In this document: positions 33,666 to 47,093 of the stretch, one piece after another
Layout: each line of letters opens with the position of its first letter
Position numbering within the stretch: the first letter of the stretch is position 1
Assembly (NCBI RefSeq): GCF_003473485.1
Contig: NC_053045.1
Coordinates: 50,262,494 to 50,326,493, forward strand
Direction: 5' to 3'
From: Medicago truncatula
Lineage: Eukaryota > Streptophyta > Magnoliopsida > Fabales > Fabaceae
DNA: 64,000 bases
Translations under genes and position numbers: made by a program
Notes under the pieces: model-generated
The model's database searches: none
The model's input: the letters and a program-made list of their open reading frames with translations, nothing else
What the model was told of the DNA's origin: nothing

Positions 33666-36420
33666 TTCTTTAAAGTTAATCCGAACGCAAAATTTTGCCC
33701 TAGATTTAACCTAACTTCTTTACTTAAATTTACTATATTAACCCTATTTAATTTAATCGCAAAATTTTGCCTTAGATTAATTTAACCCAACTTCTTTGCT
33801 TAAATTTACTATATTAACCCTATTTAATTAATCATATTTAATTTAATCAAAATGTTAATGTTAAGTGTTAGGGAAATCAAAATGAACAAATAGCTCCTAA
33901 TTTTTCTCCTTAATTTTACTAAACAAATTAATTAATCTCTTATCTCTTATTCCTTAAAGTTAACCTGAACGCAAAATTTTGTCCTAGATTTAACCTAACT
34001 TCTTTGCTTAAATTTACTATATTAACCCTATTTAATTTAATCGCAAAATTTTGCCTTAGATTTAACCGAACTTATTTGCTTAAATTTACTCTATTAACCC
34101 TATTTAATTAATCATATTTAATTTAATCAAAATGTTAATGTTAATTGTTAGGGAAATCAAAATGAACAAATATCGCTCCTAATTTTTCTCCTTAATTTTA
34201 CTAAACAAATAAATTAAGAGTTTTTCTACTTGCACCCTAGTTAATCATGGTTGCACCCTAAAATGACAAGATTATCCTTTCATAAAATTTGATTTTCAAA
34301 AAGCCTATTCCTTCTTTTTTGGTTACACCCCAAAACCCTTATTCCAAAACCATAATTCTCCAATCGATCGATTGTGTTCTGCGAAGATTTTCAAAACCAT
34401 ACTTTCTCACGTCCATTCATGATTTCAAAGAAAATTCGAAGCAAATCAGGTTAGCAAGTGTTGTTCTTCAATCGATTGTGTTTTTCTTGTTATGGGTTCT
34501 CAGTTCTGATTTTGTGTTTTCTGATTTTGTGTTTTCCTTGTTCTGCGATTCACAGTTCTGCGATTTTGTAAACTCAGTTTAAGTAGGTTCATGTAAACTC
34601 AGTTTAAGTAGGTTCGTGTAAACTCAGTTTAAGTAGGTTCATGTTAACTCAATTTAAGTAGATTCATGTAAACTCAGTTTAAGTAGGTTCATGTAAACTT
34701 AGTTTACATGAACCTACTTAAACTGAATTTAAGTTAACCTTGCCAATGTAAATTAAAACCGTAATCGTACAGTGCATCATTGCAGTTGAAGGAAAAAAAT
34801 TGAAACTAGCAAATAGAAGAAGAAATTCACTTACTTATATCCAATTGAGTATGGATGAAAAATATTTTGATTCACTCTTTAATTTTCATGGAGATTGATA
34901 TTGAACATCAAATTGTTTGATCGATCGCTTTGTGGGGTGAAAGAGGGTGAAACTCACTGACAATGAATAAAATTAGGGTTTTAAGAAAATTTATATAAAA
35001 GGACAATTTTGGTATTATAAATTTTTTTTAAGAAAATTTGGGTGTAACCAGAAAAATATGGGGTGTAAATAGAAAAACTCATAAATTAATATCTTATTCC
35101 TTAAAGTTAACCCGAACGCAAAATTTTGCCATAGATTTAACCTAACTTCTTTGCTTAAATTTACTATATTAACCCTATTTAATTTAATCAAAATCTTAAT
35201 GTTAATTGTTAGGGAAATCAAAATGAACAAATCACTCATAATTTTTCTCCTTAGTTTTACTAACAAATAAACAAGTCTCTTATCTCTTATTCCTTAAAGT
35301 TAACCTAATTTTTTCGCGTGACTTTACTATATTGATCCTAAATTTAATTTATGCAAAATGTCATCCCTTATTATTTAAATGTTAACCCGTGACGCAATAT
35401 TAACCTTAAATTTAACATAATTTTTTCGCGTGACTTTACTATATTAACCCTAGATCTAATTTATACAAAATATAATCTCTTATCTCTTATTTCTAAATGT
35501 TAACCCGTGACGCAATATTAACCCTAGATTTAACCTAATTTTTTCGCGTGACTTTACTACATTAACCATATATTTAATTTATGCAAAATGTCATCTCTTA
35601 TTTCTAAATGTTAACCCGTGACGCAATATTAACCCTAGATTTAACCTAATTTTTTCGCGTGAATTTATTATATCAACCTTATATTTAATTTATGCAAAAT
35701 GTCATCTCTTATTTCTAAATGTTAACCCGTGACGCAATATTAACCTTAGATTTAACCTAATTTTTTTGCGTGACTTTACTATATTAACCCTAGATTTAAT
35801 TTATGCAAAGTGTCATCTCTTATTTCTAAATGTTATCTTATTTCTAAATATTGACCCGTGACGCAATATTAACCTTAGATTTAACCTTGTTTTTTCGCGC
35901 GACTTTACTATATTAACCCTGAGTTTAATTTATGCAAAATGTCATCTCTTCTCTTATTTCTAAATGTTGACCCGTGATGCAATATTAACCATAGATTTAA
36001 CCTAATTTTTGTGTGACTTTACTATATTAACCTTGAATTTAATTTATTCAAAATGTCATCTCTTCTCTTATTTCTAAATGTTGACCCGTGATGCAATATT
36101 AACCCTAGATTTAACATAATTTTTTCGCGTGACTTTACTATATTAACCCTAGATTTAATTTATGCAAAATGTCATCTCTTATTTCTAAATGTTAACATGT
36201 GACGCAATATTTATGCTAGATTTAACCTAATTTTTTCAGGTGACTTTACTATATTAACCCTACATTTAATTTACCCAAAATGTCATCTCTTATTTCTAAT
36301 TGTTAACCCGTTACGCAATATTAACCGTAGATTTAACCTATTTTTTTTGCGTGACTTTACTATATTAACCATAGATTTAATTTATGCAAAATGTCATCTC
36401 TAATTTTAACCTAAATTTTC
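33666..36420. repeat. Minisatellite of about 110-bp units, at least 12 copies
   Basis: The common unit reads 'gttaacccgtgacgcaatat', 'taaccctagatttaaccta', 'attttttcgcgtgactttac', 'tatattaaccctagattt', 'aatttatgcaaaatgtcatc', 'tcttatttctaa'. Copies with 'gacgcaatat' or close variants lie near 35390, 35510, 35618, 35730, 35860, 35970, 36090, 36200 and 36315. A divergent subtype with 'gaacgcaaaattttgcc' occupies 33671-34200 and 35100-35300. The array is split by the insertion at 34218-35080. Confidence 0.88.
34218..35080. mobile_element. MULE-like non-autonomous element with perfect 9-bp target-site duplication
   Basis: The ends 'gagtttttctacttgcaccc' (left) and 'ggggtgtaaatagaaaaact' plus c (right) are inverted repeats. 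The flanks 'ataaattaa' at 34209-34217 and 35081-35089 are identical, and a 9-bp duplication is typical of Mutator-like elements. The interior (863 bp in all) has no transposase; it carries about six 25-bp direct repeats (34568-34700) and an inverted copy of the unit at 34703-34733. It sits inside the minisatellite, so it is younger than the array. Confidence 0.88.
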
Positions 36421-36771
36421 CCTATACACTTTTGCATTTAATGTTTATCTAAAGAAAAATAAAATTATGTTCCTAATTATATGCTTTTTTTTGGAAAGGA
36501 ATAACCGTTAATCCGTCTTGCTATACTTAACCTAATCTCTTACTTATAAATGTTAACCCGTCTTGCTATACTTAACCTATTATGTTACGTTACGGTATCA
36601 AGGACGATGTCATGAAAAATTATTTTATAGTACAGTACCAACGTCTATGCTTCTTAATATTATGAAATACTATATGACAGTTATGACATTCATCTAAACT
36701 ATTTTGTTATCTATTACCGTCAAATATTACCTTCCATATGACTTGTACGTTAGCACAAATTGATGGTCTAG

Positions 36772-37102
36772 TGATGTATTATTTATTGGAGCTTAATCTA
36801 TGCAATGTTACATAGGATAGAAAAACCCTTGTAACCTATCTTTTTCTACAAAACTATTTAAGAAAACAATTTCTTATTTTTAAATAAAATTTGAAAATAA
36901 AAATGATAAAAAAAAGTACACATTTTATTTTACCTTTTTTTTTGTTCAATTGTGCAAAACGACGTAGTATGAGGGTGTTGTCTGTTTTATGTATAAAAAC
37001 TACACAAGTGAACCGCAACTAGGGTTTGGATTTCACAAAAATCGTCATTTCGGCAGAGCAAAACCCTAATCACAAAGCTCGCAGCTCAAAGCTTCAGCAA
37101 TC
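36772..37102 (+). promoter_or_regulatory. Promoter and 5' UTR of the RPS13 gene with TATA box and telo-boxes
   Basis: A TATA box 'tataaaa' lies at 36992-36998, 105 bases before the start codon. Two telo-box motifs follow: 'tagggttt' at 37020-37027 (inverted) and 'aaaccctaa' at 37061-37069. Telo-boxes near the transcription start are characteristic of plant ribosomal-protein and other translation genes, where they support high expression in dividing cells. The start site itself is not determined. Confidence 0.7.
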
Positions 37103-38943
<1,841 letters not shown>

Positions 38944-39280
38944 AGAAGTCCTTGATTTTGACTTGTTATTCTGTTCTGCAGTCGCATTTGGACTAGAAAT
39001 TTGCTCGTATTTAGTTTTTTTTGGTGTCATGATCAGTCCTGGAAGACTTGAACTAGTTAATTTACTTATCAATGTCTTATTCCTTCTTTTTTATCAGTTG
39101 TAGAACTAGCTGTTGTCATTCGAAGATGTGAGCTGACTTCAGTTTTTGGTTTTAATTTTAAGTTATATACATGCTAGAAATCTTGGAAAAACCCATTTTA
39201 CTGCATTTGAATGATACATTGTTTGGTTTTTGAAGGAAAAACATGTTGATGTTGTGTTGGTCTTGTACTCGAATTTTGAC

Positions 39281-39286
39281 AATAAA
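39281..39286 (+). terminator. Candidate poly(A) signal of RPS13
   Basis: 'aataaa' lies about 340 bases after the stop codon, preceded by T-rich sequence. It is a plausible near-upstream polyadenylation element; the cleavage site is not known. Confidence 0.4.
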
Positions 39287-39409
39287 TGAAACCAAATTAA
39301 AACAGTTCAACCTATCTGAAAAATATTCTTGAAAGATTTAGAATTTTATATTGTTAATTTGGGAAAATGTTAATATTAAGAGAAATGGTTAATTTGTTCA
39401 TTTGCCTAG

Positions 39410-40320
39410 TGCCAGGACCGAAATTAAAGGAGACCATAATTTATATTTAAGAAATATATTGAAAGGGATAATATTTGTTTGCCGGTTTTTAAGTTTGTTA
39501 ATTGGTATCAAGAACTTAAATATTTTTGCTTGACAGACATTTTATTTATTTATCTTGAAAACGAAGGGGTGCAATGTTTCAACACTTTGAGTTGCTATGT
39601 GACTGTCACGGTCTTGTTAGAATGTTGTACTTTTAATTGAGTTGTCTCTACCATAAACAATGGATCCAATTTCACATTCAACCTTCAAATTTCAAATGAA
39701 ATTCAGAAATCCAACTATAAGGTCGACCTTAGCAACTTTCTTTCACACACCTGGTTTTCATGATACACAATATATCCAAAAGACTTCCAACTTACACAAC
39801 TTGCCTAAATTCAAAAGAACAGTTCAAGATTGTAATATCCCTTTATATAGAACCAGAATGTGGTTTATGCTCCTTTCTTTCGCCTAGTGCCAGGACCGAA
39901 ATTAACGGAGACAATAATTTTTATTGAATTTTTTGTTGAAAGGGGTGGTATTTGTTTTTGCTGGTTTTTAGTGTTTGTTAATTGGCATCAACCTTTTATT
40001 TATCTTAAAGCGGGTTCATGCTATGAGTCATGTCTCAAAAACTAGGGCAAGTTGTGGTTGATATATGACATATAAGCCATTTTTCTTGATGAAGTTCTTA
40101 TTTGATTGTAGTAAACCATCATGTTAGTCCTTGATTTTGTCGGATTATCTCAAATAGGTCTATATGATCATGAGTATTTTAAAAAGGTTCTTCTCTTGAA
40201 CCGGCAAATTGATCCCTATATTTAGTTACTTCCTATCAATTAAGTTCTTGTATTTCAAAAAATTATACATTTGGTCCATAAGTTTATCCGTTACTAGCAA
40301 ATTAGTACATAACATATTTC
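39410..40320. repeat. Direct repeats and partial copy of the maspardin 3' region
   Basis: 'agtgccaggaccgaaattaa' occurs at about 39410 and 39890 and is followed by about 100 similar bases each time. Between them, about 39670-39850 matches the sequence that covers the 3' end of the maspardin gene (compare 46965-47135: 'gtcgaccttagcaactttc', 'caatatatccaaaagacttc', 'cacaacttgcctaaattc'). No gene is formed. Confidence 0.65.
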
Positions 40321-41456
40321 TTGAGAGATTAATATGAACAAAATTTGACTGTCAGACTTTAAAATATTCATAAAACCAAGACTTATTTGAAAGCACAACC
40401 AGATTTAGTTTGAAAGATTAATTTGATGATTTACTCGTTTTTAATTTAGCAAGGTTGATCCACACGGTTGAAGTTAGACCCTCTACTCAATTTAATTATA
40501 ATACGATTCAAAGTTTTGTTTTACGTTATTGAGTGAATTGACAAATTTGTTCAAGGTTGCTCTAAAATTATAATGTGTTAGTTGAGCACATGGCATCACT
40601 TCAGGTTAGCATTCATTTTAAGTAAACGTGGACGATTAAATCCCAAGTCCAAGCTAGAGAGAGCATGTAATATTACAAGCACCTCCAGCTCAAGCGTCAT
40701 GTAAAAAGCTTTAAAACATGAAATATAAATTTTTAACTGTTCTTGGTAGTAAAACATGAAATATAAAATTTAATGGTTTAATAGTTCACATTCAACCTTC
40801 AAATTTCAAATAATTAACTTATCCAAGGAAATTTATAAATCCAACTATAAAGTCGACCTTAGCAACTTTCTTTCACACACTGGTTTTCTTGAGAGATTAA
40901 TATGAACAAAATTTGACTGTCAGACTTTAAAATATTCATAAAACCAAGACTTATTTGAAAGCACAACCAGATTTAGTTTGAAAGATTAATTTGATGATTT
41001 ACTCGTTTTTAATTTAGCAAGGTTGATCCACACGGTTGAAGTTAGACCCTCTACTCAATTTAATTATAATACGATTCAAAGTTTTGTTTTACGTTATTGA
41101 GTGAATTGACAAATTTGTTCAAGGTTGCTCTAAAATTATAATGTGTTAGTTGAGCACATGGCATCACTTCAGGTTAGCATTCATTTTAAGTAAACGTGGA
41201 CGATTAAATCCCAAGTCCAAGCTAGAGAGAGCATGTAATATTACAAGCACCTCCAGCTCAAGCGTCATGTAAAAAGCTTTAAAACATGAAATATAAATTT
41301 TTAACTGTTCTTGGTAGTAAAACATGAAATATAAAATTTAATGGTTTAATAGTTCACATTCAACCTTCAAATTTCAAATAATTAACTTATCCAAGGAAAT
41401 TTATAAATCCAACTATAAAGTCGACCTTAGCAACTTTCTTTCACACACTGGTTTTC
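40321..41456. repeat. 568-bp tandem duplication, copies apparently identical
   Basis: Copy 1 is 40321-40888 and copy 2 is 40889-41456, both starting 'ttgagagattaatatgaaca' and ending 'tttcacacactggttttc'. I found no difference on reading them side by side. The second half of each copy is homologous to the 3' flank of the maspardin gene (46785-47060). Confidence 0.92.
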
Positions 41457-41605
41457 ATGGCACACAATATACCCAAAAGACTTCCAACTTACTCAACTTG
41501 CCTAAATTTAAAAGAATAATAGTTCAAGATTGAAATGTACAATGAATGAACTGATGTAGGGAAGAACATACAATAGAACAATATATTCCCAAATACATAT
41601 TCCAA
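41457..41605. repeat. Truncated duplicate of the maspardin 3' end
   Basis: The sequence from 'cacacaatatacccaaaaga' through 'gaactgatgtagggaagaac' to 'caatatattcccaaa' matches 47065-47195, which contains the maspardin stop codon and the last codons of exon 8. The duplicate ends there and carries no further exon. It is part of the same duplicated tract as 40321-41456. Confidence 0.75.
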
Positions 41606-41639
41606 TACCCACTTTATTAAGTGAATGGGAAAAAGATAC

Positions 41640-42725
41640 ATCCACATTGCATTTGAAGCAAACTACACTTTGGTCGATATCCATTGATCATTGTCGCATT
41701 ACTGTGTAGTACTTGGTCTTATGTTGCGCGCGTCTTGTGCATTCAACCGATTGTTTAATATTGATCCAGGTATCCAACCCGTTCACGTATGTCTTGAATT
41801 GTTTCAACACCATTATTGCACCCCTTGTTATTTTTGTGCTTTCATAAACTCCACAAGGTGACTCCAAAAACCAGCCTTTGGCGAGCATTTATATTTTGGA
41901 GAATAGAAAAGATATATGTAGAGCAAGATGACATAGTTTGCCGAACCTGTGGAATGATATGCCATAGTCATACATGCTGCTAATATCCAATACTCTTACC
42001 ACAAACAAAAAATAGATGATTGTTATCTTCATCATACTCGACACAAGTTTCTAACCTTTGGTGGGAGTTTAAGCTTCCAAATGATACTCCAATGACCTGT
42101 TACTCTATGTTGCGTCACAACACTATCATTGTCGATGATTTCCCGATAAGCATTGCAATATGTGTAATGATCGTCCCTTTCAAACCTCTAGGTAGCTACA
42201 TTGTCATGGGCCGATGGCAGCAGTGGCGTTTGGGAAGTTTGTTGAGTTGTGCCAAAATCAAAAACATAGTAGATGAACTTCATATTTCATTGCTTGGTAT
42301 TTGACCTCAGCATATGCGTTATCGTAAACTCATCCCACACGATGTGCAAATATGTTAATGGCGTAATACACATATGATCAAGAAGCCAAGACTAGTTCCA
42401 AACCAATATGGTTTCTCTCGTGCCAGTGCTCCATTGAAACCCTCGAGTCACCACCTCTTTAACACTCCATGTACCTGTCCACACATAGCCCCGATTGTGT
42501 TGGAAAATATTTAACTTAATTTTTTTTAGTGATAAGCGAGTCCGGACTATTTATCAACTTCCATGTTTGCATTCCAATCATGGCCATGTTGAAATCTTTG
42601 AAACTCATTCCACAATACTTGAAAGTCGCTTTTTTGCTTATGCCAATCATGGACGGGAATCTCAAATACTTTCGAGTTCCAAGAACTTGTGGAACCCCAA
42701 GCGTGTCTAATATACGTTTATGGAT
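41640..42725 (-). mobile_element. Decayed L1-type LINE fragment
   Basis: Read on the minus strand, pieces appear in LINE order: post-RT region (LGVPQVLGTRKYLRFPSMIG, 'GMSFKDFNMAMIGMQTWKL', near 42720-42520), a 'TRGFQWSTGTRETILVWN' stretch, the zf-RVT region (RVTGHWSIIWKLKLPPKVRN near 42100, 'DEDNNHLFFVCG' near 42025), and the RNase H linker (VTLWSL...KHKNNKG near 41860-41820). Stops and frameshifts are frequent. The RNase H domain itself and the RT core are missing. Confidence 0.7.
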
Positions 42726-43329
42726 TATGCTGGTGTTTATTCACTTTCTTTTCACATATGCTCTGAAGAAGAGGAAGCAGTCATATGCATAAATCATATC
42801 TTAATGATCAAAATCTTTTAAAAAAACTCAGCAAAACCGTAATTTCCAAAAATCGAAATTGGAAATTAAGCACATATTGCACTCGAAGACATTGGAATAA
42901 TTGCAATTAAAAGTCACTTACTACAATGTTCCAAATGTTCTTGAAATTGATCAAAATCTTTTTTAATGGCAGATGTGACTCCAAAAGTAAGCCTTTGGTG
43001 AACATCTAGATTTTGGAGAATCCACGTCGTTAACATCCAATACTCTTACTACAAACAAAAAATAGACGATTGCTATCTTCATCATGCTCGACACATACCA
43101 CATAAATAACACAAGTTTTTAGCCTTTGGTGGCATTTTAAGCTTCCAGATGATACTCCAATGATCTATTACTCTTTGTTGCGTCACAACACTATCATTGT
43201 TGATGATTTCTCAATAAGCATTACGGACTGTGTAATGATCGTCCCTTTCAAACCTCCAGGTAGCTACATTGTCATGGACCAATGGCAATAGTGGCATTTG
43301 GAAAGTTTGTTGAGTTGTGTTAGAATAAA

Positions 43330-45885
43330 TGATATTTGAACAATCATTTAGGATGCACAAACATAGTATTTGTGCACCATGCACAAGTTTTTTATGACCA
43401 TTAGATTAAATGAATAACACATTTTTATCATGGTCTCTCACACCAGTACTAGTTTTCACATTCAACATGAATTAAGAACTTATGATTGTTCATCTCCTTC
43501 ATCGTTGTTTTCATCTCCACCAAATTAATTACAAATTCTAAAAATTAGAAATGAAAAGGTCATAAAATAAAATAATAAGAAATTAAAAAAAAGGCTAAAA
43601 TATGTTTTTGGTCCCTGCAAATATAGGAAGTTTGAGTTTTGATCCCTGGTAAAAAAAACTTTTGAAATCCATCCCTGCAAAATTTTTTGTTTTTTAAAAT
43701 AGTCCTTGGACCCACTTTCTTACTTATTTGGCACTATTTTGCCTAGATGGCACTTGCTGACTTAATATAATCCGTACACGTGGCATTTAATCTTATTTAA
43801 ATAAATAGAAAATAAATTAATAAATGAAAAAATGTTTTTATTTATTTTTATATTAGTTTTTATTTGTTTTAATATTAATTTCAATTATTTGCTTAGCTAT
43901 TTTTCATCATCAAAATCAAGTTCTTCCTCCATCATCACTAATGTCTCCTCCAAGCCTCTCAACAGCTTCAATTTCAGGAAATAAAAACAAATCAATTGTT
44001 TTCATTATTTCTACCAAAATTCATAATCTCCATGTGTTCTTCACCTTCAAAATCCCAGACCTCCCCTTCTCTTCACTTTCATCTTCGACTTTTCACCTTG
44101 CATCTCACTCCCTCATTCTAGCAATTCAACATCAACAACAAATTCCAAAATTCTGGCAACATGAACAAAATTCATCAACAAAATCAATCACCATTCAAAA
44201 CCCCATATTCTGGCCCAAACACAAAAATAAAGTATAGAACAAAGAAACGGATCTGGAAGAATCATAAACGTGGGTTTCAAATTTTTCCAATCCATCTTCA
44301 GATATTCTCTATGTTTCGAACTTTTCGTTCTTCCTCAATCCAATAATGCTTCCTCTTCAATCTTCAGATCTAAATTTCGAATCAATTTATGTCATTGCAT
44401 TTTTGGGTTTTTTAAAGATTTTAATCAGAGATTGTGGATTTTAGAAGTTTATATTGTGGGTTTCATTTATGCAATTTTCGTCACAACAATTTGTGAATAG
44501 GAAAAGAAAAGAAAGAGAAACCGAGAGAGGTGATATGGAAGATCAAGTTCTGCTTTGGTATTGTTGTTGTTGGATGTGTTTATGAGATTCATTGAAGTGG
44601 GAATGGAGCTAGAAAGCAATTGGAAGGGCACTGTGTTAGAACTAGGATATGTGACTGAAGTGGTGATGAAGTTCGTCCTCATCCCCAAAATCTTGAATAT
44701 TTATTTATAATTTTTTTTTTCTGATTTATTGTTTTATTTTAATTTATTTTTTAAATATTTTAATCAGCTTAAATGCCACATGTATCACTTCTGCATACTC
44801 AACAAGTGCCACATCAACAAAAATGTGCCAAATCATCCAAAAAATGGGCCCGGGGACTATTTTAAAAAACAAAAAATTTTGCAGGGACGTTTTTCAAAAG
44901 TTTTTTTTTACCAGGGACCAAAATCCAAACTCGCTATATTTGCAGGGACCAAAAACATATTTTAGCCAAAAAAAAATCCAAAACTATGTTAATCCTTGAT
45001 CAAATTAATCAAATCCTCACAATATCAAAGATGCTTCTCGCCTGATCTGGCCATTTCCATTTTCTTCATTTTCCTTTACCTCGTTTTCAACCATAGTGAA
45101 ACTCTCAACCTTTTTCTCACTACTGAAATTGACCTATATTTTGAGATTTTTGGGTATAATTGAACCATTTCAATCATTATGATTTTATGAGTTATTGTTT
45201 TGGAATTGACCCATTTACTGGAATTAATCTCTATGACAAGTCCAAATTGACGTTGCTTCCTCCAATTCAAGCACACAACCAAATCATTCCATACGACATT
45301 ACGCAGCAGGAAACACCGTTCTTTAAGATCTAGAAACTGTAAATCCAAAAAAGCTGCCATAACAGAACAACCTCTCGACCGCAAAACACATTTTGTTTCC
45401 TTGAAAGCAAACGTAATTGAAAATTAACTGCTTCAATCCAAAATCGCCACCACCAGCGGCGCAAGAGATGGTAACGGTGGAAAGAGGAAGGGAGCGGATG
45501 ATGATTCCATCGGGTTCTATGAGACAGAGGGTGGTGGCTTCGAGTTTTGCATGGCGGTGGTGATGTGGGAGGAGGGTGGGGGACGAGGGCAATGATGATA
45601 GAGGGGCTGATTGGGTGGTGGTGGTGGTGGGGGAGGAGGACGAGCAGGTGACGGTGTGGAGGGAAGTGTTGGGAAGAGAGAGGAGGAGGAGGTAGAGAGA
45701 GAGAAAGTGAGAGAGATCTGATAGTGAGAGACCATAATATTAATGTGTTATTCATCTAATCTGATGGTCATAAAAAAACTTGTGCATGGTGCACAAATAC
45801 TATGTTTGTGCATACTAAATACCACCTACCTCATTTCCTTTGTAAAATTTTGGTTGTCACATATATGAATGTTCAAATAACACAA
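43330..45885. mobile_element. Large foldback element with about 100-bp inverted ends
   Basis: The left end (about 43346-43440: 'atgcacaaacatagtatttg', 'caccatgcacaagtttttta', 'atcatggtctctcac') is the reverse complement, with few mismatches, of about 45728-45825. The right interior (45440-45720) is GC-rich and GA-rich. No transposase is recognisable. A further element is nested inside at 43593-44967. Confidence 0.7.
43593..44967. mobile_element. Nested MULE-like element with about 200-bp terminal inverted repeats
   Basis: The left end 'ggctaaaatatgtttttggt' and the right end 'accaaaaacatattttagcc' are perfect inverted repeats, and the similarity continues for about 200 bases ('gtccctgcaaatat', 'tttgcagggacg', 'ccaaatcatccaaaaa'). 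Runs of 8-9 A flank both ends, compatible with a 9-bp target duplication but not diagnostic. The interior (43895-44690) has a mixed composition with several open frames and no domain I recognise; it could be captured host sequence. Confidence 0.75.
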
Positions 45886-46172
45886 CTCAAATAAAAAACA
45901 TAGTTTATGAACACCATATTCCATTGCTTGGTATTTGACCTAATTAGCAGATGCATTACTGGAAGTTGATCCCACATGGTGTGCAAATCTGCTGATGGCG
46001 TAATATGATCACGAAGCCAAGGCTAATTCCAAACCAATAATTTTTATTGAAAAAAAATAGATTTAGAATAAATAGCATTTTTGTAATAATAATAGTGATT
46101 TTCTGGTCTTTAATTAGGGTCAATCACTTGTTGAATTGAGGAAAAAGTAATGAGACATCAGACTTAGATTTA

Positions 46173-46690
46173 CTATGTGTATTTTGAATAATGATCGACA
46201 AAGATTAGATAGTACAAGTAGCCATCTAACGACCTAATGGGAGCTCCCCATACATCCGAATAAATATTCTTAAGAGGTCTAGTGCTCTCTATACTAGAAG
46301 AAGTAATGGACAATTTATGACTTTTTGAGGTATTACAAGAGATGCATGGAGTGTTGATACCGTGTTTTATTTTATGCAAAGAAGATAAATGTCTCATGAT
46401 GCGATCACTCGGGTGTCCTAGGATGTGGTGCCATGGTTGATGTTTTGTTGTAAGGAAGGCTTTATGGTTGGTGGTAGATCTTGGGAGATAGTAGAGCCCA
46501 TCCTTATGCATTCCTTTTATAAGAGGAGCCCTTGTCTTCAAGTCCTTTACCAAGTAATAATCATGAAAGAATTCAATAGAAATTTGGTTAGTCTTGCATA
46601 AGTTGGAGACGGATAATAATTTGCAAGAAATATGAGGGATATGAAGAGCCACACCGTCAGCGTCAGTGAGGAAAGACAAACAGTGCAGAT
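46173..46690 (-). mobile_element. Ty1/Copia gag-pre-integrase and integrase N-terminal fragment
   Basis: A minus-strand open frame (to the stop at 46173) reads ALHIPHISCKLLSVSNLCKT, 'IEFFHDYYLVKDLKT', 'GLYYLPRSTT', 'WHHILGHPSDRIMRHLS', 'CISCNTSKSHKL', 'RPLKNIYSDVWG', 'YYLIFVDHYSKYT'. This is the pre-integrase domain with its HHCC-type zinc motif and the start of the integrase core including the first catalytic Asp (SDVWG). Upstream it runs into an A/T homopolymer at 46699-46721, and no other parts of the element are adjacent. Confidence 0.85.
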
Positions 46691-47093
46691 GTGAAATGGA
46701 AAAAAAAAAAAAAAAAAAAAAAATCAAGTGCAGGAAGTGCATCATACAATACAATTTGGTGGTATAACTATTTGATCACACGTTAGTTGAGCACATGGCA
46801 TCCCTTGGAATCATTGTTTGCATTCATTTCGAGTAAAAGTGGACTTCTAAATACCAAGTCCAAGCTAGATAGAAAGCATATAATTTTACAAGCATCTACT
46901 GCTCAAGCATCAAGTAAAAGCTTAAAACATGAAATATAAAATTTGATGGTTTAATAATTCACATCCAACCTTCAAATTTCAAATAATTAATTTAGCCAAC
47001 GAAATTCGGAAATCCAACTATAAGATCGACCTTAGCAACTTTTTTTCACACACTAGTTTTCATGATACACAATATATCCAAAAGACTTCCAAC

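Larger units (their letters stand above)
33664..36771 (+). mobile_element. Helitron-like element filled with minisatellite, 3' end at 36771
   Basis: A second Helitron-type 3' terminus lies at 36731-36771: decayed hairpin 'acttgtacgttagcacaaat' then 'tgatggtctag' followed by T. The hairpin loop and the 'atggtctag' tail match the terminus at 33631-33663, so both belong to one family. Almost everything between is a minisatellite interrupted by a MULE-like insertion. The 5' end was not located, so the extent of this element is inferred. Confidence 0.55.
42960..46050 (-). mobile_element. Second LINE fragment, split by a foldback insertion
   Basis: 42965-43330 is homologous to 41860-42250, including 'ccaatactcttactacaaac', 'gatgatactccaatgatcta' and 'gtagctacattgtcatgg'. 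The homology resumes at about 45890-46045 (compare 42260-42410: 'ccattgcttggtatttgacc', 'ggcgtaatatgatcacgaag'). The 2.5 kb between is the foldback element listed next. Orientation is minus, as in the first fragment. Confidence 0.65.

Noticed and set aside
34568..34733. Regular 25-bp repeats resembling a CRISPR array
   Set aside because: There are no unique spacers; units abut directly, and the host is a plant. It is a simple tandem repeat inside a transposon.
45330..45755. Long minus-strand frame rich in Pro, His and Ser
   Set aside because: It is low-complexity GA/CT-rich DNA inside a foldback element, overlapping frames on several phases are equally open, and no domain is visible.
46690..46754. 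N-terminal extension of the Copia frame (MYCMMHFLHLIFFFF...)
   Set aside because: It is translated from an A/T homopolymer and flanking DNA and does not belong to the Copia polyprotein.
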